A stretch of DNA of 64,000 nt from Aneurinibacillus soli (GCF_002355375.1 NZ_AP017312.1:2063001-2127000); one strand, 5' to 3'; positions 31,879-40,764 are shown, counted from the stretch's first letter. Numbers and translations: made by a program. Notes: a model not told the origin generated them from the letters alone.

Positions 31879-33553
31879 ACGTCTCTCCCTTTTCCATCGG
31901 TAGCGGGGCAGCAGGCAGCAGCAGGGTAAAGCGGCTGCCTGCGCCCGGGTTGCTTGTCACTTCAATTCTTCCGTTATGCGCCCGAGCGATGCCAAGGCTG
32001 ACCGATAGCCCGAGTCCGGTTCCCCGGCGTGCTTCTTTCGTTGTAAAAAAGGGATGGAAAATTTCCTCTAACCGATCCGGCGCGATACCGCAGCCTGTAT
32101 CTTCGATATGAAGACAGACAATAGTCTGTCCGTCGTGTTGCGCAGCTTCGGTGCGTAGCACGATGCGTCGTATGCTGTCGATGGTATCAAGTACGGCATC
32201 TTTGGCATTAAGCAGCAGGTTCAGTACGATTTGCTCGATCTGTTGCAGGCTGCCTTCAAAAAGTGGCAGGTCGTCTGCGAGCTTGATATGCAGCTCGATG
32301 TCGCTTTGTTCAATCTGGTAGCGAATCAGGCTTAGTACTTGTTCAACCGCTTCGTTTAAGGAGCATGGTTCGAATGTGTATGCATCCTGACGGGAGAATG
32401 TGAGCAGGTTCTGAATGATGTTCCGGCATCGCTTGCCACATCCGAGAATGTCGTGTAGGAGTTTCCCTTCCGGTGTATCGGTTGTGAATTCACGCAGCAA
32501 AAGCTGCGTGTTGCCAAGAATGGCAGTAAGCGGGTTGTTCAATTCATGCGCCACGCCGGCTGCCATCTCTCCGATGGCGGCTAGTTTGCCAGACTGGATG
32601 AGCTGGGCTTCGATATGGACTTTCTTCGTAATATCTTTCATATAAAGAATCGCGCCGTACATCTGTCCGATGTCATCGAGCACTGGATAGGCGAAAGAAT
32701 CACACAGCCGCCCGTCCGAAAATGTCATTCGTGCGTATGCGGTATGTCCGGTTGCAAAACATTCCGTAACCGGACATGGATCTGTATGTAGCGCCTCGAA
32801 CAGTTCGGTGCATGTCCGGCCCTGTATCTGGTCTGAATTTAGTTCTAAGAAAGCGATTACAGATGGGTTGAAGCGGGTAATACGCTGGGAACTATCAAAA
32901 TAGAACAGCATATCTGTGACAGCACTGAACGTATTTTCCCAGTCATTTTTACTGCGCAGCACCTCATTATACAGGCGGGAATTCTCGATACAGACCGCGA
33001 GCTGGTCCGCGAGCTGCTGCAGAAAAGCAAGATCAGCCCCTGTATAGGAAGCAGTAGATGTACTGCAGAGGCTGAGTACACCGAGCGGGCGGTGACGACT
33101 GATAAGTGGCAGCAGAAACATTTGGGTCATGCCAAGTTGCTGTAGCATGTCATCTTCGATGTAAACCGAAGGACTGGCGATATGATACAGCACCGTTTCC
33201 CGGCGGCGTAAGGCATCTGTATAGAGAGAACGGTCCGGATCAAGCACAGTTCCTAGCGTTAGTACCGCCAGTTCAGATGGATAACTGCCGCTTACGACAA
33301 GGGAGTTGTTTTCAACCGTACACAGGGAGAGATGGTCAAATGGAAACATCTGTCGCAGGCGGTTTAAGACATGTTGCAGCATATCGTCAAACGGCATGTC
33401 GATGTTGAAGCTTTTGACGACTTGATTAATCAGATCAAGCTGCATGTTTTGCTTTTCGATTTTGCGGACATTTTTTTTTAATTCATGGTAGTAGTTACGT
33501 TTAGAAGATTTGACGCCGGTCAGGCGCTGGATCATGTCTTCTTTTTCTTGCAT
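31856..33553 (-). CDS. Cytoplasmic sensor histidine kinase (GAF-PAS-HisKA-HATPase)
   Basis: A 565-residue kinase without membrane helices. An N-terminal coiled coil (1-45) is followed by a GAF domain (about 55-195), a PAS domain (about 205-320, FYFDSSQRITRFNPSVIAFLEL), a HisKA helix with the phosphorylated His in GVAHELNNPLTAILGN, and HATPase motifs NLLLNAKDAV, DTGCGIAPD and GTGLGLSVSLG. It senses a cytoplasmic signal, possibly an alcohol, aldehyde or redox cue given its neighbours, and phosphorylates the overlapping NtrC-type regulator. ATG at 33553 follows AAAGGAG. It lies 30 bases after an alcohol dehydrogenase gene in one operon. Confidence 0.94.
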   Translation of the reverse strand: MQEKEDMIQRLTGVKSSKRNYYHELKKNVRKIEKQNMQLDLINQVVKSFNIDMPFDDMLQHVLNRLRQMFPFDHLSLCTVENNSLVVSGSYPSELAVLTLGTVLDPDRSLYTDALRRRETVLYHIASPSVYIEDDMLQQLGMTQMFLLPLISRHRPLGVLSLCSTSTASYTGADLAFLQQLADQLAVCIENSRLYNEVLRSKNDWENTFSAVTDMLFYFDSSQRITRFNPSVIAFLELNSDQIQGRTCTELFEALHTDPCPVTECFATGHTAYARMTFSDGRLCDSFAYPVLDDIGQMYGAILYMKDITKKVHIEAQLIQSGKLAAIGEMAAGVAHELNNPLTAILGNTQLLLREFTTDTPEGKLLHDILGCGKRCRNIIQNLLTFSRQDAYTFEPCSLNEAVEQVLSLIRYQIEQSDIELHIKLADDLPLFEGSLQQIEQIVLNLLLNAKDAVLDTIDSIRRIVLRTEAAQHDGQTIVCLHIEDTGCGIAPDRLEEIFHPFFTTKEARRGTGLGLSVSLGIARAHNGRIEVTSNPGAGSRFTLLLPAAPLPMEKGETYESITDC

Positions 33554-33583
33554 GGCGCAACTCCTTTTCTATCAAACGTGCAA

Positions 33584-34732
33584 CTAGAGTGCCCGATAAA
33601 ATAGCGTTTCTAAATCTCGAACTGACATGTCGCGTGGGTTTGTAATGAGACAGGCATCTTCTCGGGCGGCCCGACTTAACTCTGGAATGCGTGCATCATC
33701 GAGACCAATATCTGAGAGACGTGCCGGAATATCGATATCAGTGGCTAACATTCGGACATGATGAATCGCTCGCTTGCCCGCTTCCGCTACTGTCATGCCG
33801 CTTACATTCTGGCCCATCAGCTCAGCGATATGCATGAATTTCTCGGGGGCGGCGAGATAATTGTATTCCATTACATACGGGAGTAAAATCGCATTTAGCT
33901 TGCCGTGCGGCATGTCGAGGCGACCACCAACTGCATGGGACATGGCGTGTACCGCGCCAAGAATCGCGTTCGAGAACGCCAGACCTGCCTGCAGACTTGC
34001 CATTGCCATCGCTGTTTTGGCTTCTTCATTCGTTCGAGATGCTGTAGAAGCACGTAGATGTTTGGAGACGAGTGAGATTGCATTTTTAGCTTGCACGTCA
34101 GTCAGGGGGGTAGCGGCGACACTGACGAATGCTTCAATACCGTGAGTGAGTACATCCATGCCGGTCTCAGCTGTCAGTTCTGTATCTTTAGTTGCGAGTG
34201 TGCGCGGATCGATGATAGCGATATCCGGAACAAGTGATTTTGAGATGATTGTCATTTTGACCTGACGGGTTGAGTCCACAATTACAGAGAACTGGGAGAC
34301 TTCCGAGCCAGAGCCGGCGGTTGTCGCAATCATGACCATAGGAGGAAGCGGTGTGTGAATGTTATCGATGCCTTCATAATCATGAATAACGCCTTCGTTC
34401 GTCGCAAGAATCGCGATCGCTTTGGCGGCATCAATCGCGCTGCCGCCCCCTACACCAATGACAGCATCGCAATCGGTTTGTCTGTAGTGGAGAGCACCTG
34501 CCGTGACTTCATAATCTTTTGGATTCGATGTGATTGAATAGAACAGTTCGTACTCAAGTCCGCTGTTTCGACAGAAAGTAATGATATGCTCGACCCAGCC
34601 TGCTTCTAGCACACCTGCATCACTCACAATAAGCGCTTTGCGGGCTCCTAGTCTTCGGCAGCTTTCGCCTGCTTGTTCAAGTCCTCCGATGCCGAAAATA
34701 ATCTCTGGCGCGACGAATTTTGAGATGTTCAT
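33584..34732 (-). CDS. Iron-containing alcohol dehydrogenase (first copy)
   Basis: A 382-residue group III dehydrogenase. The NAD-binding signature GGGSAIDAAKAIAI (GGGSxxDxxK) and the metal site region GMDVLTHGIEAFVS (Asp and His ligands), AMSHAVGGRLDMPHGKLNAILLP (two further His) are intact. It oxidises primary alcohols or diols, or reduces aldehydes, with NAD(P). ATG at 34732 is chosen because GGAGG lies six bases upstream; an adjacent ATG at 34735 is too close. First gene of an operon with the kinase and regulator. Confidence 0.95.
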   Translation of the reverse strand: MNISKFVAPEIIFGIGGLEQAGESCRRLGARKALIVSDAGVLEAGWVEHIITFCRNSGLEYELFYSITSNPKDYEVTAGALHYRQTDCDAVIGVGGGSAIDAAKAIAILATNEGVIHDYEGIDNIHTPLPPMVMIATTAGSGSEVSQFSVIVDSTRQVKMTIISKSLVPDIAIIDPRTLATKDTELTAETGMDVLTHGIEAFVSVAATPLTDVQAKNAISLVSKHLRASTASRTNEEAKTAMAMASLQAGLAFSNAILGAVHAMSHAVGGRLDMPHGKLNAILLPYVMEYNYLAAPEKFMHIAELMGQNVSGMTVAEAGKRAIHHVRMLATDIDIPARLSDIGLDDARIPELSRAAREDACLITNPRDMSVRDLETLFYRAL

Positions 34733-34750
34733 CATGATCCTCCATACAGA

Positions 34751-34786
34751 CGGCACAATGTGCCGGATTTTCGGCCGAATGTGCCG
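34751..34786. promoter_or_regulatory. Two phased palindromes, likely NtrC-type upstream activator sites
   Basis: CGGCACAATGTGCCG (34751-34765) is a perfect 7+1+7 palindrome. CGGCCGAATGTGCCG (34772-34786) is a partial copy of it. Their centres (34758 and 34779) are 21 bp apart, two helical turns, and lie about 120-140 bp before the start predicted from the sigma-54 promoter. This is the usual arrangement for a dimeric bacterial enhancer-binding protein. Confidence 0.75.
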
Positions 34787-34872
34787 ATAATTTGGTTGTT
34801 AGCTACGTACGAATACGAGAATTACGTAGAGAGAAGGCTGTAAAACAAGTGATTCGGAATAGTTAAATAATT

Positions 34873-34888
34873 TGGCATGTGTATTGCA
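34873..34888 (+). promoter_or_regulatory. Sigma-54 (-24/-12) promoter
   Basis: TGGCATGTGTATTGCA has GG at 34874-34875 and GC at 34886-34887 with exactly ten bases between. It matches the TGGCAC-N5-TTGCA consensus except at one position. Transcription would start near 34899 and read the second alcohol dehydrogenase gene. Confidence 0.88.
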
Positions 34889-34947
34889 GTAAGAAAATAC
34901 TGAACGTATGGTGTACTAGCTTTAGTGTACCTGCGTACATAGCAAAA

Positions 34948-34961
34948 AGAAAGCGCTTTAT
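34948..34961. promoter_or_regulatory. Catabolite-responsive element (CcpA site) candidate
   Basis: AGAAAGCGCTTTAT has the perfect AAAGCGCTTT core of a cre box. It lies downstream of the sigma-54 start and upstream of the ribosome site, so bound CcpA could block elongation when preferred sugars are present. Confidence 0.6.
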
Positions 34962-34989
34962 TATTGATTGCGAAAAGGAGAGGGATACG

Positions 34990-36147
34990 ATGGCGGAGCA
35001 AGTATTCGGGTTTTACATGCCGACAGTGAATCTGATGGGGATTGGAGCAGCAAGAGAAATTGGGGGGCGCATGAAGTCATACGGCAAGAAGAAAGCGTTA
35101 ATCGTAACAGATGCTGGCCTGCACCAGCTCGGTGTGGCAGATCAGATCGCAGCATATGTCGAGGAAGCAGGTCTGTCAGCCGCGATCTTCCCGGGTGCGG
35201 AGCCGAATCCAACCGATCATAATGTAGAAGCGGGACTTGCTGTATACGAGCAGGAACAGTGTGACTGTATCATCTCACTTGGCGGAGGCAGTTCGCATGA
35301 CTGTGCCAAAGGCATTGGACTGGTAGCAGCGAATGGGGGACGTATTCATGATTATGAAGGTGTCGATCGTTCGGACAAGCCGATGGTGACATTGCTTGCG
35401 ATCAATACAACATCCGGTACGGCGAGTGAGATGACACGCTTCTGTATCATTACGGATTCTTCTCGCCATGTGAAGATGGCCATTGTTGATAAGCATGTAA
35501 CCCCGACTGTGTCGATTAACGATCCGCTTCTGACAGTGAAGAAACCGGCTGGCCTGACTGCCGCAACGGGCATGGACGCGCTGACACATGCCGTTGAAGC
35601 GTATGTCTCCACAGGAGCAACTCCGATCACCGATGCATGTGCGCTGCAGGCCATTCGCCTGATTAGCCGCAACTTGCGTCAAGCGGTGGCGAATGGGGAG
35701 GACTTGGTGGCACGAGAGAATATGTCCTACGCCCAATTCCTTGCTGGCATGGCGTTCAACAATGCGTCACTCGGCTATGTACATGCGATCGCCCATCAAT
35801 TTGGCGGCATTTACAATCTGCCGCACGGTGTATGTAACGCGATTCTGCTCCCGCACGTTGAGCGCTTCAACCTGATCGCAAAAGCGGATCGTTTTGCCGA
35901 TATCGCAGAAGCACTCGGTGAAAACATCGAAGGACTGCCGCTTCGTGAAGCAGCGGAAAAAGCGCTCGACGCCATCGTCGCCCTCTCCGCAGATGTCGGC
36001 ATCCCATCTGGATTCCGTGAACTCGGTGCGAAGGAAGAAGATATCGAGCTTCTCGCTGTAAATGCAATGAACGATGCATGCGCGTTGACCAACCCGCGTA
36101 AGGCATCGCTCGAAGAAATCAAAGATATCATTCGTGCTGCGTACTAG
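34990..36147 (+). CDS. Iron-containing alcohol dehydrogenase (second copy, sigma-54 driven)
   Basis: A 385-residue group III enzyme with GGGSSHDCAKGIGL, GMDALTHAVEAYVS and AIAHQFGGIYNLPHGVCNAILLPH carrying the metal ligands. It is closest in layout to ethanol, 1,3-propanediol or methanol dehydrogenases of bacilli. ATG at 34990 has AAAAGGAGAGG upstream; the longer frame from 34879 starts inside the sigma-54 promoter and is not coding. It is followed after nine bases by the AhpD-like gene. It is divergent from the first copy, from which it differs clearly in sequence, so it is not a recent duplicate. Confidence 0.95.
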   Translation: MAEQVFGFYMPTVNLMGIGAAREIGGRMKSYGKKKALIVTDAGLHQLGVADQIAAYVEEAGLSAAIFPGAEPNPTDHNVEAGLAVYEQEQCDCIISLGGGSSHDCAKGIGLVAANGGRIHDYEGVDRSDKPMVTLLAINTTSGTASEMTRFCIITDSSRHVKMAIVDKHVTPTVSINDPLLTVKKPAGLTAATGMDALTHAVEAYVSTGATPITDACALQAIRLISRNLRQAVANGEDLVARENMSYAQFLAGMAFNNASLGYVHAIAHQFGGIYNLPHGVCNAILLPHVERFNLIAKADRFADIAEALGENIEGLPLREAAEKALDAIVALSADVGIPSGFRELGAKEEDIELLAVNAMNDACALTNPRKASLEEIKDIIRAAY

Positions 36148-36156
36148 GAGGATCAG

Positions 36157-36807
36157 ATGACGAGAGACGATAGCTTGTACAAGCGCTCCTATTTTTCTAA
36201 CATTGTACAGATGGGCGAACTTGTTCCAGATGCATTTCGTAGTTTTATGGCTTTTGACCGAGCGGCGTTGGCACCAGGAAGACTGTCTGCCAAAACAAAA
36301 GAGTTGATTGCGATTGCGATTGCACATATTACGGGCTGCCCATATTGCATTGAAGTACATGTGGAAGGCGGACGCGAGAAGGGCGTAACGAAAGAAGAAA
36401 TGGGCGAAGCCATTGTTGTCGCGACTGCCTTGAAAGCCGGTGCTGCACTGGCTCACGGTGTTAATGCTTTGAATGCGTATGAAGGGGACGGGGATGACGA
36501 GCTGTACCGCAGTTCTTATTTCAAACGTCTTGCTGAATTCGGCATCATTGCTCCAGATGAGTTTACGGCATTTGTAGCCTTTGACAAAGCAGCACTGGAT
36601 GCAGGTGTTATCGGACGGCGGGAGAAGGAATTAATTGCGGTAGCATGTGCACATGCTACCGGCTGTCCATACTGCATTGAGTTACACACCAAGGCAGCTA
36701 AGCGAGAAGGCATTGATGCGGCGGAGCTTGCAGAAGCGATCATGGTCGCAGCCGCACTGAAAGCGGGATCGGCACTGGCACATAGTGTCAATGCGCTTCG
36801 AGTCTAG
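36157..36807 (+). CDS. Tandem carboxymuconolactone-decarboxylase/AhpD-like protein
   Basis: A 216-residue protein made of two repeats of about 105 residues. Each has the AhpD redox motif in the same helix: GCPYCIEVHVEGGREKGV and GCPYCIELHTKAAKREGI. The C-x-x-C pair followed by a His is the catalytic site of peroxidase-linked disulfide reductases in this family. It starts nine bases after the alcohol dehydrogenase with GGAGG, in the same operon. It may protect against reactive aldehydes or peroxides during alcohol oxidation; that role is inferred from context. Confidence 0.92.
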   Translation: MTRDDSLYKRSYFSNIVQMGELVPDAFRSFMAFDRAALAPGRLSAKTKELIAIAIAHITGCPYCIEVHVEGGREKGVTKEEMGEAIVVATALKAGAALAHGVNALNAYEGDGDDELYRSSYFKRLAEFGIIAPDEFTAFVAFDKAALDAGVIGRREKELIAVACAHATGCPYCIELHTKAAKREGIDAAELAEAIMVAAALKAGSALAHSVNALRV

Positions 36808-36816
36808 TAGAAGGAA

Positions 36817-36848
36817 AAAAGTCCGGGAAGTTTTCCGGACTTTTTTTC
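36817..36848 (+). terminator. Terminator of the sigma-54 operon
   Basis: AAAGTCCGG pairs with CCGGACTTT and is followed by seven T. Confidence 0.9.
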
Positions 36849-36949
36849 ATGCGACCCGGAAGTTATAGAAAGAAACGTCCATATTTTTTCGTTCGCCGTC
36901 ATACATATAAGGATTCACAACCTAGCAAACGAGAAAGGATGGGTGCAGC

Positions 36950-37864
36950 ATGGTGGGAGCCGGACTGAAAAGCTTTTTCTTATTCTTGTCACAAAGCCGA
37001 GCACTGAACCGGGCCGCAAAAAAATGGGGCCTGCGCTTTGGGGCGAGTCGGTTTGTCGCGGGGAAAACGATTGCGGAAGCCGTAGCAAAAGTGAAGCAGT
37101 TAAATGAAGCCGGGCTCATCTGTACGCTTGATCACCTCGGAGAATTCGTTACAAGCCGCGCCGAAGCGGAAGAGGCAACCGATTATTGTATCAAGACGCT
37201 TGAAGCGATTGCAAAAGCTGGTGTTACAAGCAACTTGTCGTTAAAGCTTACCCAACTGGGGCTTGATCTCGATGAATCACTTTGTGAAACGAACATGCGG
37301 CGCATTCTGAATACGGCCAGGCGGCACCGGAACTTTGTTCGGATTGATATGGAAGATTACAGTCGCTGTAAGAAAACGCTTGATCTGCTTCGCAAACTGC
37401 GGCGGGACTATTCGAATGTCGGAACGGTTATTCAGGCATACTTGCATCGTTCCGAACAAGATGTAGCGAACTTAAAAGGCGTTCCGCTTCGACTTGTGAA
37501 AGGGGCGTATAAAGAATCTCCTGACGTGGCCTATTCACAAAAAGCAGAGGTGGATCATAATTTCAAGCGTCTCATTGAAGCGCATCTGCAAACCGGGACA
37601 TATACGGCGATTGCAACGCACGATGACGCGATTATTGCATTTGTGAAGCAGCTTGTCGCAGAGAAAGGCATTTCGCATGACCGTTTCGAGTTTCAGATGT
37701 TGTATGGCATCCGGTCGGATACACAGCGTGCGCTTGCAGCGGAAGGGTATACGATGCGGGTGTATGTTCCATATGGAAGTGATTGGTATGGGTATTTTAT
37801 GCGACGGCTGGCCGAGCGTCCGGCGAATGTCGCATTTGTCGTGAAAGGAATGTTTTCGCGCTAA
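36950..37864 (+). CDS. Proline dehydrogenase
   Basis: A 304-residue FAD-dependent TIM-barrel enzyme that oxidises proline to pyrroline-5-carboxylate. Motifs are LICTLDHLGEFV, SLKLTQLGLDLDE, RIDMEDYSR, VIQAYLHRSEQD, RLVKGAYKES and RVYVPYGSDWYGYFMRRLAERP. The last contains the conserved arginines that bind the substrate carboxylate. The ATG has GAAAGGATGGG upstream. The partner P5C dehydrogenase is not next to it. A terminator shared with the convergent CBS gene follows. Confidence 0.94.
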   Translation: MVGAGLKSFFLFLSQSRALNRAAKKWGLRFGASRFVAGKTIAEAVAKVKQLNEAGLICTLDHLGEFVTSRAEAEEATDYCIKTLEAIAKAGVTSNLSLKLTQLGLDLDESLCETNMRRILNTARRHRNFVRIDMEDYSRCKKTLDLLRKLRRDYSNVGTVIQAYLHRSEQDVANLKGVPLRLVKGAYKESPDVAYSQKAEVDHNFKRLIEAHLQTGTYTAIATHDDAIIAFVKQLVAEKGISHDRFEFQMLYGIRSDTQRALAAEGYTMRVYVPYGSDWYGYFMRRLAERPANVAFVVKGMFSR

Positions 37865-37873
37865 GAGACAGAC

Positions 37874-37906
37874 AAAAGGCAGCCCAACATAGGCTGCCTT
37901 CATATG
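37874..37906. terminator. Terminator between proline dehydrogenase and CBS genes
   Basis: AAAAGGCAGCC pairs with GGCTGCCTT around a seven-base loop. The A-run favours termination of the leftward CBS gene. Confidence 0.75.
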
Positions 37907-37935
37907 TGTATATGTATTTTGGATACGACAGGGTA

Positions 37936-38325
37936 TTAATTTGGATCGTTCTCCAGACGGCGGGTTAATTCATGGAGCAGATCCACAACGGTAATAATTC
38001 CAACGAGTTTATCCCCGTCGATGACAGGAAGCGCGTTGATTTTGTGGCGTCGCAGCACATGGATTGCCTCTATTACGTTCGTATCGGGTGAGGTAGTGAC
38101 TAGCTTGCGCGTCATCACCCACTCAATCGGCGTTTCTTTCAAAATAGTAGGAGAATTCAGCGCGCCAATCATGTCGCGGTACACAATAATCCCGACTGGC
38201 TTACTATTCTCAACAACAAGCAGGCGGCGGATATTTTTCTCCTGCATAATTTTTTCCGCGTCCTGGATCGGCGTGGACGGAGAGATGGTAATAACATCCC
38301 GGGTCATTAATTGTTCAACTATCAT
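37936..38325 (-). CDS. Two-CBS-domain protein (AcuB-like)
   Basis: A 129-residue protein made of a pair of CBS domains: VEQLMTRDVITISPSTPIQDAEKIM...RRLLVVENSKPVGIIVYRDM, then EWVMTRKLVTTSPDTNVIEAIHVL...NALPVIDGDKLVGIITVVDLL. Such pairs bind adenine nucleotides and regulate partners. The start MIVEQLMTRDV matches B. subtilis AcuB, so I use the ATG at 38325 although its ribosome site is weak. No ACT domain follows, unlike AcuB itself. Confidence 0.88.
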   Translation of the reverse strand: MIVEQLMTRDVITISPSTPIQDAEKIMQEKNIRRLLVVENSKPVGIIVYRDMIGALNSPTILKETPIEWVMTRKLVTTSPDTNVIEAIHVLRRHKINALPVIDGDKLVGIITVVDLLHELTRRLENDPN

Positions 38326-38730
38326 GGAACGATGCACACTCGCTTTCGTGGAATGACGTACATAAAATACTAGGATCATGGGCATTATATCATAGAATGG
38401 CAGGGTCTGCCATACAATGTGATACGTTTATCCGAGATGAAGAAGGAAGATGTCTTCATTAAATATCCGATTTTGGGACACGTTTGCGAAATAAATACAT
38501 GTGAACTAGGAAATTATATCTATGGAACGAAGTTTACCTAGTTGAAATTATCCGATTCATCGCTTATAGTGAGAAGAAAGATAGAGAAACGGACGATATG
38601 ACATAGGTTATCTTGTATCATTTGTGATTTTTCTTCATAGTATAATACGTATGACCTGTTGCCGCGTTTTACCTACTTGTATAGCTTGTGTAAACATTGC
38701 GGCACGTCCTGTGAGAAGAGGTGGATGCGC
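38326..38730. other. Intergenic region with a possible promoter
   Basis: No ORF with coding character is seen. TATAAT at 38641-38646 is a perfect -10 box about 85 bases before the next gene, but no good -35 hexamer stands at the right distance. The stretch is A+T-rich with no clear hairpin. Confidence 0.3.
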
Positions 38731-39273
38731 GTGTCAATTGAACACCGTGACTCTTTACATAGCAAGAACGTAGATTCAGTCAGAAGGGAGAATACCGGAG
38801 AGGTGATTCCGGGTGGCCCCGATGAGCAGAAAGGAATCAGCAGCTCTGTGTTCAATCTCCTGTTTAAGGATTTAGTAGAGTCAGAAAAAATCAAACTCTA
38901 TATGGATGAACTTCAGCATTCTGTCTATGCAGAAGGTGTGACACAAGCGGAGTTTAGCGCGCGTATGTCCGAGCTGACGGACCGTTATATAGTGAAAGGC
39001 ATGAGCCGGAAGGATAAGGCAAGTATTATCCGTTACATCAGCGCCTGTGCCAAGATTGAAAGTCATGTAAAGGCTAATTTGTGTGCCATACAGCAGACAG
39101 CTTCCGGAGACACGGTAACGGAAGATCATGAACTCGTATGCACGTATCATGCATCTCAGGACATGGTGAATGAGTGGGGAAGAGTGTATGCGGATACACA
39201 TCACCTTCCAAAAGAGTGGACAGCGACGCCTGATCTCGCATGGGGACTTTGGCACGAACCGAAATCAGAATGA
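38731..39273 (+). CDS. Hypothetical protein (180 aa)
   Basis: GTG at 38731 lies six bases after AGAGGTGG (ATG at 38725 overlaps that site; the frame is open from 38659). The product is soluble and helical (SVFNLLFKDLVESEKIKLYMDELQHSVYAEGVTQAEFSARMSELTDRY), with two scattered cysteines and the tail WTATPDLAWGLWHEP. No family is recognised. It has a strong terminator and is monocistronic. Confidence 0.7.
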   Translation: MSIEHRDSLHSKNVDSVRRENTGEVIPGGPDEQKGISSSVFNLLFKDLVESEKIKLYMDELQHSVYAEGVTQAEFSARMSELTDRYIVKGMSRKDKASIIRYISACAKIESHVKANLCAIQQTASGDTVTEDHELVCTYHASQDMVNEWGRVYADTHHLPKEWTATPDLAWGLWHEPKSE

Positions 39274-39290
39274 TCATGAAAGATTCAGCG

Positions 39291-39342
39291 CCAAAAAAGG
39301 CGGAGACCTTTTGCATTACGCAAAGGAGCTCCGCCTTTTCTT
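39291..39342 (+). terminator. Strong terminator
   Basis: AAAAAGGCGGAG...CCTTTTGC pairs with GCAAAGG...CTCCGCCTTTT, one of the longest terminator stems in the window. Confidence 0.9.
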
Positions 39343-39345
39343 TCT

Positions 39346-39648
39346 CTAGTGATCGCCGTGATTTCCTTTAGAAGGGTTGGTAATCACAAATCCTTCTTCC
39401 GGCAAATACAGATAGTCGATTTTTACACCGTCGAGTGCATCCACGTTTTTATCGAGCAGGACGTCAATTTCTTTATCCGTATGAACGATCTCATCGTTCT
39501 CGCCTGGTGTGTCAAGATCCAGGCCGTAATGGACGTGATCGTCGTGTGCGTGAGTGACAAGTACACGGAGCGTTTGGCCTTGGGAATCTTCCTCGGCTAG
39601 AATTTCGTTAATCTTTTTAGCTGCATTGCGTGTGATTTTACATTTCAT
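39346..39648 (-). CDS. HesB/IscA-fold protein without cluster cysteines (100 aa)
   Basis: ATG at 39648 follows AAGGAGG. The chain MKCKITRNAAKKINEILAEE...TLRVLVTHAHDDHVHYGLDLDTP...VLLDKNVDALDGVKIDYLYLPEEGFVITNP has the HesB-like fold of A-type Fe-S carriers. The conserved cysteines are missing; the only Cys is residue 3. It contains a HAHDDHVH cluster instead. The family in bacilli includes such cysteine-poor members of unknown role. It probably does not carry a standard Fe-S cluster. Confidence 0.8.
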   Translation of the reverse strand: MKCKITRNAAKKINEILAEEDSQGQTLRVLVTHAHDDHVHYGLDLDTPGENDEIVHTDKEIDVLLDKNVDALDGVKIDYLYLPEEGFVITNPSKGNHGDH

Positions 39649-39731
39649 TATAGTAGCCTCCTTTATTTGCAACGATTCGTAATAGCACCCTGTCATTATA
39701 CGCCACTTTTTCCTGCATTCATACGGAAATG

Positions 39732-39765
39732 CAAAAAAAAGAGCTTCCGTGTATGGAAGCCCGAT
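39732..39765 (-). terminator. Minus-strand terminator-like hairpin without an obvious gene
   Basis: GGGCTTCC and GGAAGCTC form a stem followed on the minus strand by eight T. No minus-strand gene lies upstream of it (39770-39945), so it may end a small RNA or be chance. Confidence 0.4.
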
Positions 39766-39951
39766 TGAAAGAGGTGTGCCCGTATTCCGGTGAGGAGGAT
39801 AGGACAGGACTATGCTTGACTCTTATACTACCAGCCGATTGCAAATCCTGTATGTTCTTGTCGTAAAGATTGTGTGAAGAAACGTGGTGTTTCTCATGCA
39901 AAATCAGTATGATAGAAGCAGATACGCAAATTTGCAAAGGAGGAGTTGTAT

Positions 39952-40755
39952 ATGATGATTGAAAAACAAATCGCAGCACTTCTGCCACAACTGCGCGAGA
40001 AGAAACCGCTCGTACATAATATTACAAATGAAGTGGTGACCAACTTTACAGCCAATGGGCTGCTTGCGCTTGGTGCATCTCCTGTGATGGCGTATGCACC
40101 GGAGGAAGTTGCGGATATGGCAAAAATCGCCGGTGCTCTCGTATTGAACATGGGCACCCTGACAACGGATATGATTGCTTCTATGATTATGGCGGGTAGA
40201 TCTGCCAATGAGCACGGTGTTCCGGTTGTATTCGACCCGGTTGGTGCAGGGGCCACCCCGTTCCGTACGGAGATGGCGCGTCGAATTGTTGAGGAGCTGG
40301 AACTGGCTGTGATCCGTGGAAACGCAGCAGAGATCGCCAATGTGGTCGGAGATGCTTGGCAGATCAAAGGCGTGGATGCTGGTGAAGCGGGCGGTGATAT
40401 AGTTGAATTGGCACGTCGGGCAGCCAAAAAGTTAGGAACGGTTGTAGCCATTACTGGCAAAACGGATATTGTGACAGATGGAGAGACGACGTACGCCATC
40501 CATAACGGGGATGAGATGTTAACGCGCATTACCGGAACAGGATGTTTGTTGACATCTGTAGTCGGTGCCTACACAGCCATCGAAAAAGATTATGTCCTTG
40601 CCGCCACAGCAGGAGTCGCAAGCTACGGGGTAGCAGCAGAGATCGCGCGCCAGAGTGTGAATGCGCCAGGTGCGTATCAGATCGCGCTGCTTGATGCACT
40701 GTACAGTGTGGAGGAAGACCAGATTGCGGCAATTGCCCGTATTGAGCAAAAGTAG
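39952..40755 (+). CDS. thiM: Hydroxyethylthiazole kinase
   Basis: A 267-residue ribokinase-like enzyme that phosphorylates 4-methyl-5-(2-hydroxyethyl)thiazole in thiamine salvage. Motifs are [50 protein letters not shown], the GNAAEIANV segment, and the C-terminal anion hole [15 protein letters not shown] with the catalytic Cys. ATG at 39952 is eight bases after AAAGGAGG. thiE follows after nine bases. No TPP riboswitch was recognised upstream. Confidence 0.96.
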   Translation: MMIEKQIAALLPQLREKKPLVHNITNEVVTNFTANGLLALGASPVMAYAPEEVADMAKIAGALVLNMGTLTTDMIASMIMAGRSANEHGVPVVFDPVGAGATPFRTEMARRIVEELELAVIRGNAAEIANVVGDAWQIKGVDAGEAGGDIVELARRAAKKLGTVVAITGKTDIVTDGETTYAIHNGDEMLTRITGTGCLLTSVVGAYTAIEKDYVLAATAGVASYGVAAEIARQSVNAPGAYQIALLDALYSVEEDQIAAIARIEQK

Positions 40756-40764
40756 GAGGGGCAT

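Noticed and set aside
39770-39951. TPP riboswitch before thiM
   Set aside because: Neither the CTGAGA nor the ACCTGAT-type core is present in the leader.
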